Positions 1-6,642 of a DNA stretch of 31,586 bases are shown piece after piece; position 1 is the first letter of the stretch; each line of letters begins with the position of its first letter. The notes beneath the pieces are model-generated. The model was not told the DNA's origin and did not search any database. It saw nothing but the letters and a program-made list of their open reading frames with translations. The position numbers were made by a program, and so were the translations under genes. Source of the stretch: Candidatus Uhrbacteria bacterium (GTDB lineage Bacteria > Patescibacteriota > Patescibacteriia > UBA9934); contig DOZH01000009.1 of the NCBI GenBank assembly GCA_003518105.1, forward strand, positions 1,885 to 33,470, given 5' to 3'.

Positions 1-1577
1 AGCTCCTGCTTCTTCTTGTCTTCCTCGGCGTGACTCTCGGCGTCCGCGGTCATCTTGGCAATCTCGTCCTTGCTGAGACCGGAGCTCGAGGTGATCGTGA
101 TGTTCTGAGTCTTGTTGGTACCCTTGTCCGTGGCCGAAACGTGCAAAATACCGTTAGCGTCGACGTCGAACTTAACTTCAATCTGTGGTGTGCCGCGTGG
201 GGCTGGTGGAATACCGGAGAGGTCAAATTGGCCGAGCAACTTATTATCACCGAACATTGGGCGTTCACCTTGAGCTACACGAATAGTCACTGCTGGCTGG
301 TTGTCGGCAGCTGTGGAGAAGATCTGACTCTTACTTGTAGGGATGGTGGTGTTACGCTCAATCAGCTTGGTCATGACGCTGCCCATAGTCTCGATACCAA
401 GTGACAACGGAGCGACGTCGAGCAACAACACATCCTTCACGTCACCTTGCAAGACACCAGCCTGCACAGCGGCACCAACAGCCACCACTTCGTCTGGGTT
501 GACGCTAACGTTTGGTTTCTTACCAAAGAAGTCCTCCACCTTCTTGAGCACCAACGGCATGCGGGTCATACCGCCGACCATGACAATCTCGGCAATGGCA
601 CCCTTGTCCATCTTACTGTCCTCGAGAGCCTTACGCACCGGGCCAAAAGTCTGCTCGACCAAGCCTGAGACAAGTTCTTCCAACTTCGAGCGAGAGATCT
701 TGAGTACCAAGTGCTTAGGACCTTCATTGCTCGAAGTGATGAACGGTTGGTTAACTTCAGTTTCCTGCGCGGTAGAAAGTTCAATCTTGGCACGTTCAGC
801 GGCGTCCTTAATACGCTGCATGGCCAAGGCGTCGCCAGACAAGTCAACACCTTCAAGCTTCTTAAACTCATCGAGAATATACTTCATGATGAGCAAATCG
901 AAGTCGTCACCACCCAAGTGCGTATCACCGTTGGTGGCCAAAACCTCCACAGTGCCTTCGCTGATGTCGAGCACAGAGACGTCGAAGGTGCCGCCACCAA
1001 GGTCGTAAACCATGATCTTCTGACCGACCTTCTTGTCAAAACCGTAAGCCAAGGCTGCGGCTGTTGGTTCGTTGATGATACGCAAAACTTTGAGGCCGGC
1101 AATTTCACCAGCGTCCTTTGTGGCCTGACGTTGCGCGTCGTCAAAGTAAGCTGGCACAGTAATCACTGCTTCAGTAATAGTTTCACCAGTACGCTCTTCA
1201 GCGTCGGCCTTCATCTTGCCCAAAATCATGGCGCTGATCTCCTGTGGCGTCATGTCCTTCTCACCAAGTGTCACAGCCACACCCTCGCCCTTCTTAACAA
1301 TGGAGTACGGCATCAACTTAATGTCGCGCTGCACTTCCTCGTCACCAAAACGGCGACCAATCAAGCGCTTAATCGAATAAAGCGTGTTCTTCGGGTTGGT
1401 CACCGCCTGACGCTTGGCTGGCATACCGACGAGTCTCTCCCCATTCTTGGCGACTGCGACGATAGATGGCGTAGTGCGCATGCCTTCCTTATTTTCTAAA
1501 ACTTTTGGCTGACCACCTTCCATGATGGCCATGCAGCTGTTGGTTGTTCCTAAGTCGATACCAAGAATCTTGCTCAT
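1..1577 (-). CDS. dnaK: Chaperone DnaK (Hsp70), 3' end beyond the window
   Basis: This is the ATP-dependent Hsp70 chaperone that binds unfolded peptides in the cytoplasm, working with DnaJ and the exchange factor GrpE. The reading frame is open from the ATG at 1577 to the left edge, about 525 residues against a usual length of about 630, so the C-terminal lid is outside the window. Seen directly: the phosphate-1 loop GIDLGTTNS near residue 6, the second Hsp70 signature VYDLGGGTFDVSV, the third signature MVGGMTRMPLV, and the interdomain linker DVLLLDVAPLSLGIET leading into the substrate-binding beta domain. It follows grpE by 52 bp on the same strand and is probably cotranscribed from the CIRCE-controlled hrcA promoter. 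No clear Shine-Dalgarno sequence precedes the ATG. Identity is certain; only the 3' end is unknown. Confidence 0.97.
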   Translation of the reverse strand, partial: MSKILGIDLGTTNSCMAIMEGGQPKVLENKEGMRTTPSIVAVAKNGERLVGMPAKRQAVTNPKNTLYSIKRLIGRRFGDEEVQRDIKLMPYSIVKKGEGVAVTLGEKDMTPQEISAMILGKMKADAEERTGETITEAVITVPAYFDDAQRQATKDAGEIAGLKVLRIINEPTAAALAYGFDKKVGQKIMVYDLGGGTFDVSVLDISEGTVEVLATNGDTHLGGDDFDLLIMKYILDEFKKLEGVDLSGDALAMQRIKDAAERAKIELSTAQETEVNQPFITSSNEGPKHLVLKISRSKLEELVSGLVEQTFGPVRKALEDSKMDKGAIAEIVMVGGMTRMPLVLKKVEDFFGKKPNVSVNPDEVVAVGAAVQAGVLQGDVKDVLLLDVAPLSLGIETMGSVMTKLIERNTTIPTSKSQIFSTAADNQPAVTIRVAQGERPMFGDNKLLGQFDLSGIPPAPRGTPQIEVKFDVDANGILHVSATDKGTNKTQNITITSSSGLSKDEIAKMTADAESHAEEDKKKQE

Positions 1578-1590
1578 ATAGTATGTTTAA

Positions 1591-1618
1591 AGTTGGTAGT
1601 TAGTAGTTGGTAGTTTGT
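1591..1618. repeat. Two copies of a 14-bp direct repeat in the grpE-dnaK spacer
   Basis: AGTTGGTAGTTAGT at 1591-1604 is followed at once by AGTTGGTAGTTTGT at 1605-1618, differing at one base. It fills more than half of the 52-bp spacer between grpE and dnaK. A single related stretch, AAAGTTGGTA, lies just upstream of ugd near 31499. No function is evident. Confidence 0.7.
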
Positions 1619-1629
1619 AGATAGCTAAT

Positions 1630-2157
1630 TTACTTCTCATTGACGATCACCTTCGATGGTCGCAGTACAATCTCCCCAAGTTTCCAGCCTTTGATCAGCT
1701 CCTCGATGACCTCGTGTTCTGGCTTACTCTCGTCAAACTTACTGCCGCCGGATTCGTGAATGTTCGGATTGAACGCTTCGCCCACGGCTTTGATTGGTTC
1801 GACGCCGAGTGACTTGAGAACCTCTTCGAACTGCCTGGCGATGTGCTGAATACCAGCGAACCAACTCTTCAAATTATCCGGCACTTCAGTTGGTGCAAAC
1901 TTAATGGCTTGATCAAAGTTATCGACGACCGGCAGCAACTCTTGCGCCATATTGATCCGTACTCGTCGGCGGTCATCATCTCGCGCTTCCGAGTTTCGTT
2001 TCTGCAAATTCTCGTAATCGGCCAACGCGCGTTTCCAACCAGCCAGATATTCCGCGTTCTGTTCTTCCAGCGTCGGCCTCCCACCATTCACAGCCGAGCC
2101 AGCGCCCTCATCGTTTACAGTGCCATCACTCACGACTTCATCGTTTGCGTCGGTCAT
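1630..2157 (-). CDS. grpE: Nucleotide exchange factor GrpE
   Basis: GrpE releases ADP from DnaK and so resets the chaperone cycle. The 175-residue product has the family layout: an acidic, low-complexity N-terminus (residues 1-30), a long helical region (about 30-100) with the typical WKRALADYENLQKR segment, and a C-terminal beta domain containing FNPNIHES and the end EIVLRPSKVIVNEK. The length is normal. Its ATG overlaps the hrcA stop as ATGA (2154-2157), which implies translational coupling, and dnaK follows after 52 bp. The order hrcA-grpE-dnaK is the classical class I heat-shock operon. Regulation is through the CIRCE operator upstream of hrcA. Confidence 0.96.
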   Translation of the reverse strand: MTDANDEVVSDGTVNDEGAGSAVNGGRPTLEEQNAEYLAGWKRALADYENLQKRNSEARDDDRRRVRINMAQELLPVVDNFDQAIKFAPTEVPDNLKSWFAGIQHIARQFEEVLKSLGVEPIKAVGEAFNPNIHESGGSKFDESKPEHEVIEELIKGWKLGEIVLRPSKVIVNEK

Positions 2158-2864
2158 ACTTCTTCAAAATTACTATCAAGCATTTTTTTCACTTCTTGCA
2201 GTAAACCGATGTTCCGTCCGTACTTCATGCGCAGCGGCCCAAGTAGCCCGAGCAAGCCAACACTCCCATCGGGCAGTCGCACTCTCACCACCACCGTCGC
2301 CATCTCGGCACTTATCGGACTCTCACTGCCGAGCCACACCCGCACGTCTTCCTGCGCCAGCTTGAGCAAGTCGTCCACCGCGTTGTCCACGCGATCAATG
2401 GCGTCCGCAATCTCCTCGCGGTGACCTTCGACCTCAAACTCCGGCTTACGCATCAAGTTAGATAATCCCGTGTACTGCGTGGCGTGATTGTCGCTGGCCA
2501 CAAAGGCCGTTTCGCCGCTCATCGAGGATAAAGCTCGACTAACGGCCCGCAACACTTCTTCTGACGTCGACGCCTGACCGACAGCGATCTTCAACTCCGC
2601 CGCGATCCTGTCCGCCCGTTCCACCTTCATGAAGTGATCCAAGTAATAGCGGTAAGCGGCCTCCGTTGGCACACGCCCCGCCGACGTATGCGGCTGGAGC
2701 AGAAACAAGGCTTCCGTCAGCGCCATCAAGTCATTGCGCACTGTGGCCGGCGACACTGCTGGCAAGTGCGTGTCCGCAATCATCTTGCTGGCCACTGGTT
2801 CGGCCGTGCGGATGTATTCCTCCACCACGGCTCGTAATATATTGGCTTGTCGGTCGTTCAACAT
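2154..2864 (-). CDS. hrcA: Heat-inducible transcription repressor HrcA, short form
   Basis: HrcA binds CIRCE and represses the chaperone operon. The N-terminal winged helix is clear (LNDRQANILRAVVEEYI, EPVASKMI, VSPATVRNDLMALTEALFL), followed by HTSAGRVPTEAAYRYYLDHF, a strongly conserved HrcA segment. The end LLGPLRMKYGRNIGLLQEVKKML is also typical. I start at the ATG at 2864, giving 236 residues. An in-frame ATG at 2885 lies inside the CIRCE operator and at or upstream of the expected transcription start, so it is unlikely to be used. Usual HrcA is about 340 residues; here the middle GAF-like and insertion region is shortened while both ends remain. It is the first gene of the operon and overlaps grpE by 4 bp. 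Confidence 0.93.
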   Translation of the reverse strand: MLNDRQANILRAVVEEYIRTAEPVASKMIADTHLPAVSPATVRNDLMALTEALFLLQPHTSAGRVPTEAAYRYYLDHFMKVERADRIAAELKIAVGQASTSEEVLRAVSRALSSMSGETAFVASDNHATQYTGLSNLMRKPEFEVEGHREEIADAIDRVDNAVDDLLKLAQEDVRVWLGSESPISAEMATVVVRVRLPDGSVGLLGLLGPLRMKYGRNIGLLQEVKKMLDSNFEEV

Positions 2865-2878
2865 AAGCCCAAAAGTAA

Positions 2879-2905
2879 TTAGCACTCCATAGTATAGAGT
2901 GCTAA
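2879..2905 (-). promoter_or_regulatory. CIRCE operator, binding site for HrcA
   Basis: A perfect inverted repeat TTAGCACTC-N9-GAGTGCTAA matches the CIRCE consensus exactly. It lies 15 bp before the chosen hrcA start. The nine-base spacer contains the -10 box of the hrcA promoter, so bound HrcA would cover the promoter core. Confidence 0.97.
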
Positions 2906-2919
2906 CTAAAGCCCGTCAA
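2891..2919 (-). promoter_or_regulatory. hrcA operon promoter, interleaved with CIRCE
   Basis: On the minus strand a -35 box TTGACG (2914-2919) and a -10 box TATACT (2891-2896) are separated by exactly 17 bp. The -10 box fills most of the CIRCE spacer. Transcription would start near 2884, about 20 nt before the ATG at 2864. Confidence 0.85.
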
Positions 2920-2939
2920 GTTCGATTTTACGGCACTTT

Positions 2940-3374
2940 TTAAGCCGCTAGCCGTTCTTCCACAGCCTTCAATCTATCTTGAGCTATTTCGAGTTGCCTC
3001 CCCTTCATGCCAGCATCTTCGTAGGCCTTAAGGAGGACAAGACCTGCATCCCTTCTACCAGTCAACTCAGATCTCAACGAATCCTGAGCCAAAATACTTT
3101 CAGCTTGTCGCCGATTATTAAGTGCCTGATCTCTAGCGTCCGCTGCTCTCTTTAATTGCTCCAAAGCCTCAGCTTTTTCTGGATTTCTCTTGACGACATC
3201 CGTCTCTACTGAGTCATCAACTTCTCTCGATTTCATGTCTATAACACCACCTGGCTTATCTTCTTGTTCGGCCTCAACCAATGGCACTGCATCATAACCT
3301 TGTAACTTTTCAGGCGTTCTACCTACTGGCGGCATGAATTCCCGTGGTCTTTCTCCCGGAGTACGCATTTCCAT
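2940..3374 (-). CDS. Hypothetical coiled-coil protein
   Basis: The 144-residue product is charged and without membrane segments or signal peptide. Residues 1-60 are rich in proline and charged residues. From about residue 65 to the end there is a long amphipathic helix with heptad-like spacing (EKAEALEQLKRAADARD, then RQLEIAQDRLKAVEERLAA), which suggests a coiled coil. I do not recognise the family. It begins 1 bp after the stop of the antiporter gene (3376), so the two are probably one transcript, and it ends 34 bp before the -35 of the hrcA operon. Nothing in the sequence indicates a function. Confidence 0.75.
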   Translation of the reverse strand: MEMRTPGERPREFMPPVGRTPEKLQGYDAVPLVEAEQEDKPGGVIDMKSREVDDSVETDVVKRNPEKAEALEQLKRAADARDQALNNRRQAESILAQDSLRSELTGRRDAGLVLLKAYEDAGMKGRQLEIAQDRLKAVEERLAA

Positions 3375-3375
3375 A

Positions 3376-5034
3376 TTATCGATGATTAACTTGCTGCTTA
3401 GCCAACTTCTGCCAACCTCCCTTGGTCGCCTTCTTCTCTTTTAAATACTGGCCCAAATGTTCACCACCTAGAATGCTCGGAATGACGGCATAAGTGGCGC
3501 CGAGTGCGTAGCATTTAGCAGCTTCGTCCGCATTCCTGGCCGTCACAATAATCGTCCCCTTGGCATGATGAGCTCGCAAGTAGTCGAGCAAATCCGTAGT
3601 CACCAAAATGTCGGGAATGGTGGAGATAATAAGTTTAGCCTTAGCCGCTCCAATAAAATGCAGTAAGTCGTCACTGCCAGCGTCGCCATACATAGCCGGA
3701 ATGCCAGCTTGAGCCAACTCTTCGATGATGATGGGATTGTAGTCGACGACCAACGTATCACTATCTAATTTTTCCAACTGTGGCCACAAGCGCCTGCCCA
3801 TGCGATTATAACCGAAGAGAATATAGTCCGTCGCTTCAGCGCGGTGACCTTCCGTGTGTTTACCGAGACCAAAGCGTTCAAAGATAAACGAGAGCTTCTC
3901 GTAGATCTGTTCGTTATAATTAATAAGGTAGGACGACAAAGTGATGGTAATTAGAGCGACGATAGTAGCGAGCGCGATAGAGTTTTCAGCAACGAGGCCA
4001 GCGGCAATACCTGCCGTTAATAATATAAACGAGAACTCACTAATCTGCGCCATGGTCGTGCCAGTCAAGAAAGCACTCCGTGGGTGATAGCCCATAAAAC
4101 GCATGAGGAGCCAAGCGATTAGTGGATTGCCGATGAGAACGTAGAGGCTGATAACGATAGCTGGCACAAGCAAAGCCTGTAAGTTACCGAGCGTGAGGCC
4201 GGTACCAAGGACAATGAAAAATATGATCAGGAAGAAGTCACGCAACGTTCTAATCTTCGCCTCAATTTCGTGCTGAAAGCCGCTAGCCGCTAAACTAATA
4301 CCAGCCAACAGCGCCCCAATTTCAATGCTAAAGCCCAAACTCAGCAACGTCGACGCCACCGCAAAGCACCACCCGAGAGCCACGAGGAACAGCAATTCTT
4401 GTGACCGTGCCACGAATTTGAAGAGCAACGGCAACACCGTTTTAGATAGCAAGAACAGAGCAACAATGACTAGGACGCCTTTGCCAAGCGAGGTCGAAAT
4501 AATTGTGGTAATGGTTCCCCCACCGTGCCAAGCGCCAAGAATGAGCAGCAAAAACATGGCAATCATGTCTTGCACAATGAGCATGCCGACACTGATGCGG
4601 CCGTACAGGCGATCCAAGTCGTCCTTATCTGAGAGTAATTTGACGATGATGATGGTGGAGGAAAAACTGAACGCCAAGCCCAGGAAGAGACTCGTCAAAC
4701 TATCAAACTGCAATAAACTAGCAATGCCGTAACCAATCGCCGAAGTGCAAATTACTTGCGCGATGCCGCCAATCAGCACCACCGGCCCGACGTCGCGAAT
4801 GCTGCGCCAGTTGAGGTTAAGGCCGACGATGAACAGCAGTAACGCAATCCCAAACTGCGACAGGCCACCGAGCACGTCTGTTGATTGCACCAAGTTCATC
4901 ACTCCTGGCCCCACCAACACACCCGTCAAAATATATGCGATGATGAGAGGCTGCTTTAATTTGTACGCTAAAATTGCGAGCACGCCCGCAATAACTAGCA
5001 CGACTCCGACCTCGACGAATAAATATTCCAGCAT
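3376..5034 (-). CDS. Kef-type cation:proton antiporter (CPA2) with C-terminal nucleotide-binding domain
   Basis: This is a monovalent cation/proton antiporter of the CPA2 family in the cytoplasmic membrane. About the first 385 residues are hydrophobic, with roughly a dozen membrane segments, starting LEYLFVEVGVVLVIAGVLAIL and including the conserved GLAFSFSSTIIIVKLLSD and TTMAQISEFSFILLTAG. After a linker near residue 400, a Rossmann-like TrkA-N/RCK domain starts at DYILFGYNRMGRRLWPQL and continues through VVDYNPIIIEELAQAG and GDAGSDDLLHFIG. The dinucleotide motif is G-Y-N-R-M-G, a loose version of GxGxxG. At 552 residues the length is close to other two-domain Kef-like proteins. The start has an AGGAGG sequence 2 nt upstream and a promoter at 5055-5060. 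The transported ion (K+ or Na+) cannot be told from sequence. Confidence 0.93.
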   Translation of the reverse strand: MLEYLFVEVGVVLVIAGVLAILAYKLKQPLIIAYILTGVLVGPGVMNLVQSTDVLGGLSQFGIALLLFIVGLNLNWRSIRDVGPVVLIGGIAQVICTSAIGYGIASLLQFDSLTSLFLGLAFSFSSTIIIVKLLSDKDDLDRLYGRISVGMLIVQDMIAMFLLLILGAWHGGGTITTIISTSLGKGVLVIVALFLLSKTVLPLLFKFVARSQELLFLVALGWCFAVASTLLSLGFSIEIGALLAGISLAASGFQHEIEAKIRTLRDFFLIIFFIVLGTGLTLGNLQALLVPAIVISLYVLIGNPLIAWLLMRFMGYHPRSAFLTGTTMAQISEFSFILLTAGIAAGLVAENSIALATIVALITITLSSYLINYNEQIYEKLSFIFERFGLGKHTEGHRAEATDYILFGYNRMGRRLWPQLEKLDSDTLVVDYNPIIIEELAQAGIPAMYGDAGSDDLLHFIGAAKAKLIISTIPDILVTTDLLDYLRAHHAKGTIIVTARNADEAAKCYALGATYAVIPSILGGEHLGQYLKEKKATKGGWQKLAKQQVNHR

Positions 5035-5054
5035 AGCCTCCTATGATTACTGGC

Positions 5055-5063
5055 AGTATAGCA
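5055..5063 (-). promoter_or_regulatory. Antiporter gene extended -10 and Shine-Dalgarno
   Basis: The minus strand reads TGCTATACT, an extended -10, about 20 nt before the ATG at 5034. The leader ends in AGGAGG only 2 nt from the ATG, an unusually tight spacing. I see no convincing -35. Confidence 0.65.
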
Positions 5064-5070
5064 CAAACTT

Positions 5071-5097
5071 TTGACACTATTAATTTTGTGGTAAACT
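5071..5097 (+). promoter_or_regulatory. Promoter of the repeat protein gene
   Basis: TTGACA (5071-5076) and TAAACT (5092-5097) are separated by 15 bp, and the -10 is extended by TGG. The spacer is short, but the extended -10 fits other promoters here. It points away from the antiporter gene and leaves a leader of about 45 nt, rich in T and C and without a Shine-Dalgarno. Confidence 0.6.
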
Positions 5098-5146
5098 AAA
5101 TTCACTCCCTTACTCCCCACCTAATTTATTTTTGTTTCTTTACAAT

Positions 5147-5578
5147 ATGAACAAAAAAGATTTGGTGGACATCTCCACCATTGTTAACAAGAGCATACGC
5201 GACGCAATTCAAGAGACTGTACCAAACATGATCAAGACGGCAATACAAGAAACCGTACCAAACATGATTAAATCAGCTATCCAAGAGACTGTGCCTCAAA
5301 TGATCAAGTCCGCGATTCAGGAAACTGTACCTGGCATGATCAAAGAAACTGTCAAAGACTTGCTCGAGCAGAATAACCATATTCTCAAGTTGGAACTTCG
5401 TGACGAAATGTACGCGATGAACAAAGCTATGGAGAACAGATTGGTTAAGAAAATCGAGGACACCAGAACAGAAATCATCACCGACATTGGCGAGATCCTC
5501 GACCAAGCAATTCTTCCGCAAATTGGCAACCACGAGCATCGTCTGTTCAAGATTGAAAATCAACTAGCTACTTGTTAA
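5147..5578 (+). CDS. Hypothetical protein with four tandem 12-residue repeats
   Basis: The product is 143 residues from the ATG at 5147; an in-frame TTG at 5132 is less likely. Residues 21-68 consist of four repeats of IQETVPxMIKxA (variants N, N, Q, G at the variable position), encoded by four 36-bp units. The predicted protein is helical and amphipathic, and the C-terminal half (about 70-140: KDLLEQNNHILKLELRDEMY, then LPQIGNHEHRLFKIENQ) looks like a coiled coil. There is no signal peptide or membrane segment. I do not recognise the family, though the C-terminal half resembles the small coiled-coil proteins common in these genomes. It is monocistronic, with its own promoter. Confidence 0.8.
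   Translation: MNKKDLVDISTIVNKSIRDAIQETVPNMIKTAIQETVPNMIKSAIQETVPQMIKSAIQETVPGMIKETVKDLLEQNNHILKLELRDEMYAMNKAMENRLVKKIEDTRTEIITDIGEILDQAILPQIGNHEHRLFKIENQLATC
5207..5350 (+). repeat. Four 36-bp in-frame tandem repeats
   Basis: Four consecutive 36-bp units (5207-5242, 5243-5278, 5279-5314, 5315-5350) encode IQETVP-x-MIK plus two variable residues. The units differ at many third positions while the residues hold, so the repeat is old and kept by selection on the protein rather than a recent slippage. Confidence 0.9.
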
Positions 5579-5582
5579 TGTC

Positions 5583-5618
5583 CGTCTTTGCGAGGAGGTG
5601 ATACCAGCGAAGCAATCT
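5583..5618. repeat. REP-like palindromic repeat copy
   Basis: The segment begins CGTCTTTGCGAGG and ends CGAAGCAATCT. This is the two-ended pattern (TTGCGAGG ... CGAAGCAA) of a dispersed palindromic repeat found in intergenic regions of many bacteria. TTGC and GCAA at the ends can pair. It is the only copy I see in this window. The bases up to 5784 are GC-rich and hold no credible gene. Confidence 0.5.
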
Positions 5619-5784
5619 AGGTACAAGCCAAAACAGGAAAAACCGCCCATGGTGAATCGCCCGCGCCTCTCGGGTCGTCGACACTCCCCTCGGGCTGGGC
5701 ACCGTCTCGCGATGCTCGCTGGTGCTCGCATATCGCTCCGACGTTCGCTTCTCCACGCAAGCCAAGCAGTTGGCTTGCTGTGTC

Positions 5785-5830
5785 GTCACCACAAAAATAC
5801 CTGCTCGAAAGCAGGTATTTTTGTGGTGAC
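5785..5830 (-). terminator. tRNA-Glu terminator, 21-bp perfect hairpin that includes the tRNA 3' end
   Basis: Positions 5785-5805 and 5810-5830 are perfect inverted repeats around a four-base loop (TTCG on the minus strand). Inner segments hold A5 and T5 runs, so a shorter inner hairpin followed by TTTTT would also work as an intrinsic terminator. The arm at 5824-5830 is the encoded CCA end and last acceptor bases of the tRNA, so the full hairpin competes with tRNA folding. Confidence 0.8.
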
Positions 5831-5898
5831 TCCACGGAGAATCGAACTCCGATTAAAGGCTTGAGAAGCCTCTGTCCTAACCGTTAGACGATGGAGCC
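5824..5898 (-). tRNA. tRNA-Glu (anticodon CTC)
   Basis: The minus strand folds as a complete 75-nt tRNA. The acceptor GGCTCCA pairs with TGGAGTC (one G-T), the D arm contains TCGTCTAACGGTTAGGACA, the anticodon stem-loop is GAGGC-TTCTCAA-GCCTT with CTC at positions 34-36, and the T arm contains GGAGTTCGATTCTCC. The discriminator is A and CCA is encoded. The body matches bacterial glutamate tRNAs. A CTC anticodon reads GAG only, so a second tRNA-Glu(TTC) should exist elsewhere. Confidence 0.95.
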
Positions 5899-5921
5899 AG
5901 GTATTTACAAATTTCGGGCGA

Positions 5922-5950
5922 AGTGTAGCAAAGTTGGTTGATTGGGTCAA
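5922..5950 (-). promoter_or_regulatory. tRNA-Glu promoter
   Basis: On the minus strand TTGACC (5945-5950) and TACACT (5922-5927) are spaced by 17 bp, with TGC extending the -10. The -10 ends 23 bp before the first tRNA base, leaving a short 5' leader to be trimmed. Confidence 0.8.
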
Positions 5951-5970
5951 TCTTCATGCCATATTCCTGC

Positions 5971-6031
5971 AAAAACAAAGCCCGCGCCTGAGACAAGCGC
6001 CCCAGGAGCGGGGTTTGTCGCGAGGCGCGGG
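5971..6031 (-). terminator. Terminator of the lipoprotein gene
   Basis: The arms CCCGCGCCT (5981-5989) and AGGCGCGGG (6023-6031) pair perfectly around an inner hairpin of imperfect pairs, and the minus strand continues into CTTTGTTTTTG. It lies 32 bp after the lipoprotein stop and marks the left end of the GC-rich island. Confidence 0.85.
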
Positions 6032-6062
6032 AGTGAGGTCGACGAGATGCAGTTGATGCTGG

Positions 6063-6437
6063 TCAGAGGCGGACAATCTCCAGGTGGTGCCGCTCAATGT
6101 CTCCCTCGTAGAGGCGCATGACCCATTGCGGAGACACGGAAGCACCATACAAATTCATGCCAACTCCTTCAATCTGCGAACAGAACATGGGGTAGCCGCC
6201 AAACAGACATGGGAAGATCTCGTAGCCACTGTTGGACGTAGCCGAAGTCCCAACACCATGCACACACTGGTCATGTGCCGACAGACGTTCGTCCATCATG
6301 GCCGTGCGCCAGTTCTCCTCGTTGACGTTGGCGCAGATGCTCTCGACCTTGGCATCGAGCACGGGGTCTTCGCCTGGCTTGTAGCCGCAGGCGAGGATGA
6401 AAGCAAGCAGCAGCAGGACGGTGGCGTAAAGACGCAT
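6063..6437 (-). CDS. Putative lipoprotein, family not recognised
   Basis: The 124-residue product begins MRLYATVLLLLAFILACG: a charged start, a hydrophobic core, and a lipobox-like ILAC with the lipidation cysteine at residue 17. It is therefore probably anchored on the outer face of the cytoplasmic membrane. The mature part has at least four further cysteines and many tryptophan and tyrosine residues, which fits a small extracellular disulfide-bonded domain. The start has GGAG 7 nt upstream. The promoter TTGATT-N17-TAACTT and the leader resemble those of the genes at 7221, 8091, 8533 and 9395, so it belongs to the same island although it is transcribed the other way. I cannot assign a function. 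Confidence 0.75.
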   Translation of the reverse strand: MRLYATVLLLLAFILACGYKPGEDPVLDAKVESICANVNEENWRTAMMDERLSAHDQCVHGVGTSATSNSGYEIFPCLFGGYPMFCSQIEGVGMNLYGASVSPQWVMRLYEGDIERHHLEIVRL

Positions 6438-6490
6438 GAGACTCTCCAGAGTTGTAGGCTGTACCCCAGGGAATCCAGGGCAGCACGAAC

Positions 6491-6519
6491 AAGTTAGCAG
6501 AAAAGCCTCGTAAAATCAA
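6491..6519 (-). promoter_or_regulatory. Promoter of the lipoprotein gene, island type
   Basis: On the minus strand TTGATT (6514-6519) and TAACTT (6491-6496) are 17 bp apart, with TGC extending the -10. The run CTTTTCTGCTAAC is identical to that of the 7221 gene promoter. The leader can pair GCTG (6481-6484) with CAGC (6458-6461), around a segment containing ATTCC. Confidence 0.75.
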
Positions 6520-6549
6520 GCTAGATAGCCCTTTTTCCCCAGGATTAAG

Positions 6550-6578
6550 TAGACAAACACCTCATTTTATGGTATGTT
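6550..6578 (+). promoter_or_regulatory. Promoter of the island membrane protein gene
   Basis: TAGACA (6550-6555) and TATGTT (6573-6578) are 17 bp apart, and TGG extends the -10. It is divergent from the lipoprotein promoter. The leader holds a 6-bp hairpin CACGAG/CTCGTG (6586-6591 with 6600-6605) whose loop contains TTCC. GGAG lies 5 nt before the ATG. Confidence 0.7.
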
Positions 6579-6642
6579 GTAGCGTCACGAGTTTTCCTGC
6601 TCGTGTTGTCCCCGCCCACCCCTAGCACCCCACGGAGTCCCC

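Noticed and set aside
2154..2157. Recoding of TGA as glycine, known in some CPR lineages
   Set aside because: hrcA ends at TGA within ATGA where grpE begins, and other genes end normally without TGA interruptions, so the standard bacterial code fits.
2864..2885. Upstream ATG at 2885 as the hrcA start
   Set aside because: It lies inside CIRCE and at the transcription start expected from the TTGACG-N17-TATACT promoter, so it would be untranscribed or barely so.
5207..5350. CRISPR array
   Set aside because: The 36-bp units are directly adjacent with no spacers and are in frame within a protein gene.
5598..5864. 88-residue plus-strand frame and its minus-strand counterparts
   Set aside because: They run through the REP-like repeat, the terminator and the tRNA and have no codon pattern or start signal.
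5824..5898. tRNA-Glu as integration site of the GC-rich island
   Set aside because: The island lies on the 5' side of the tRNA, no integrase is visible, and I find no second copy of the tRNA 3' end at the far edge of the island.
6084..6497. Plus-strand 137-residue frame over the lipoprotein gene
   Set aside because: It lacks any start signal and would end inside the promoter region of the lipoprotein gene, whose product has a clear signal peptide and lipobox.
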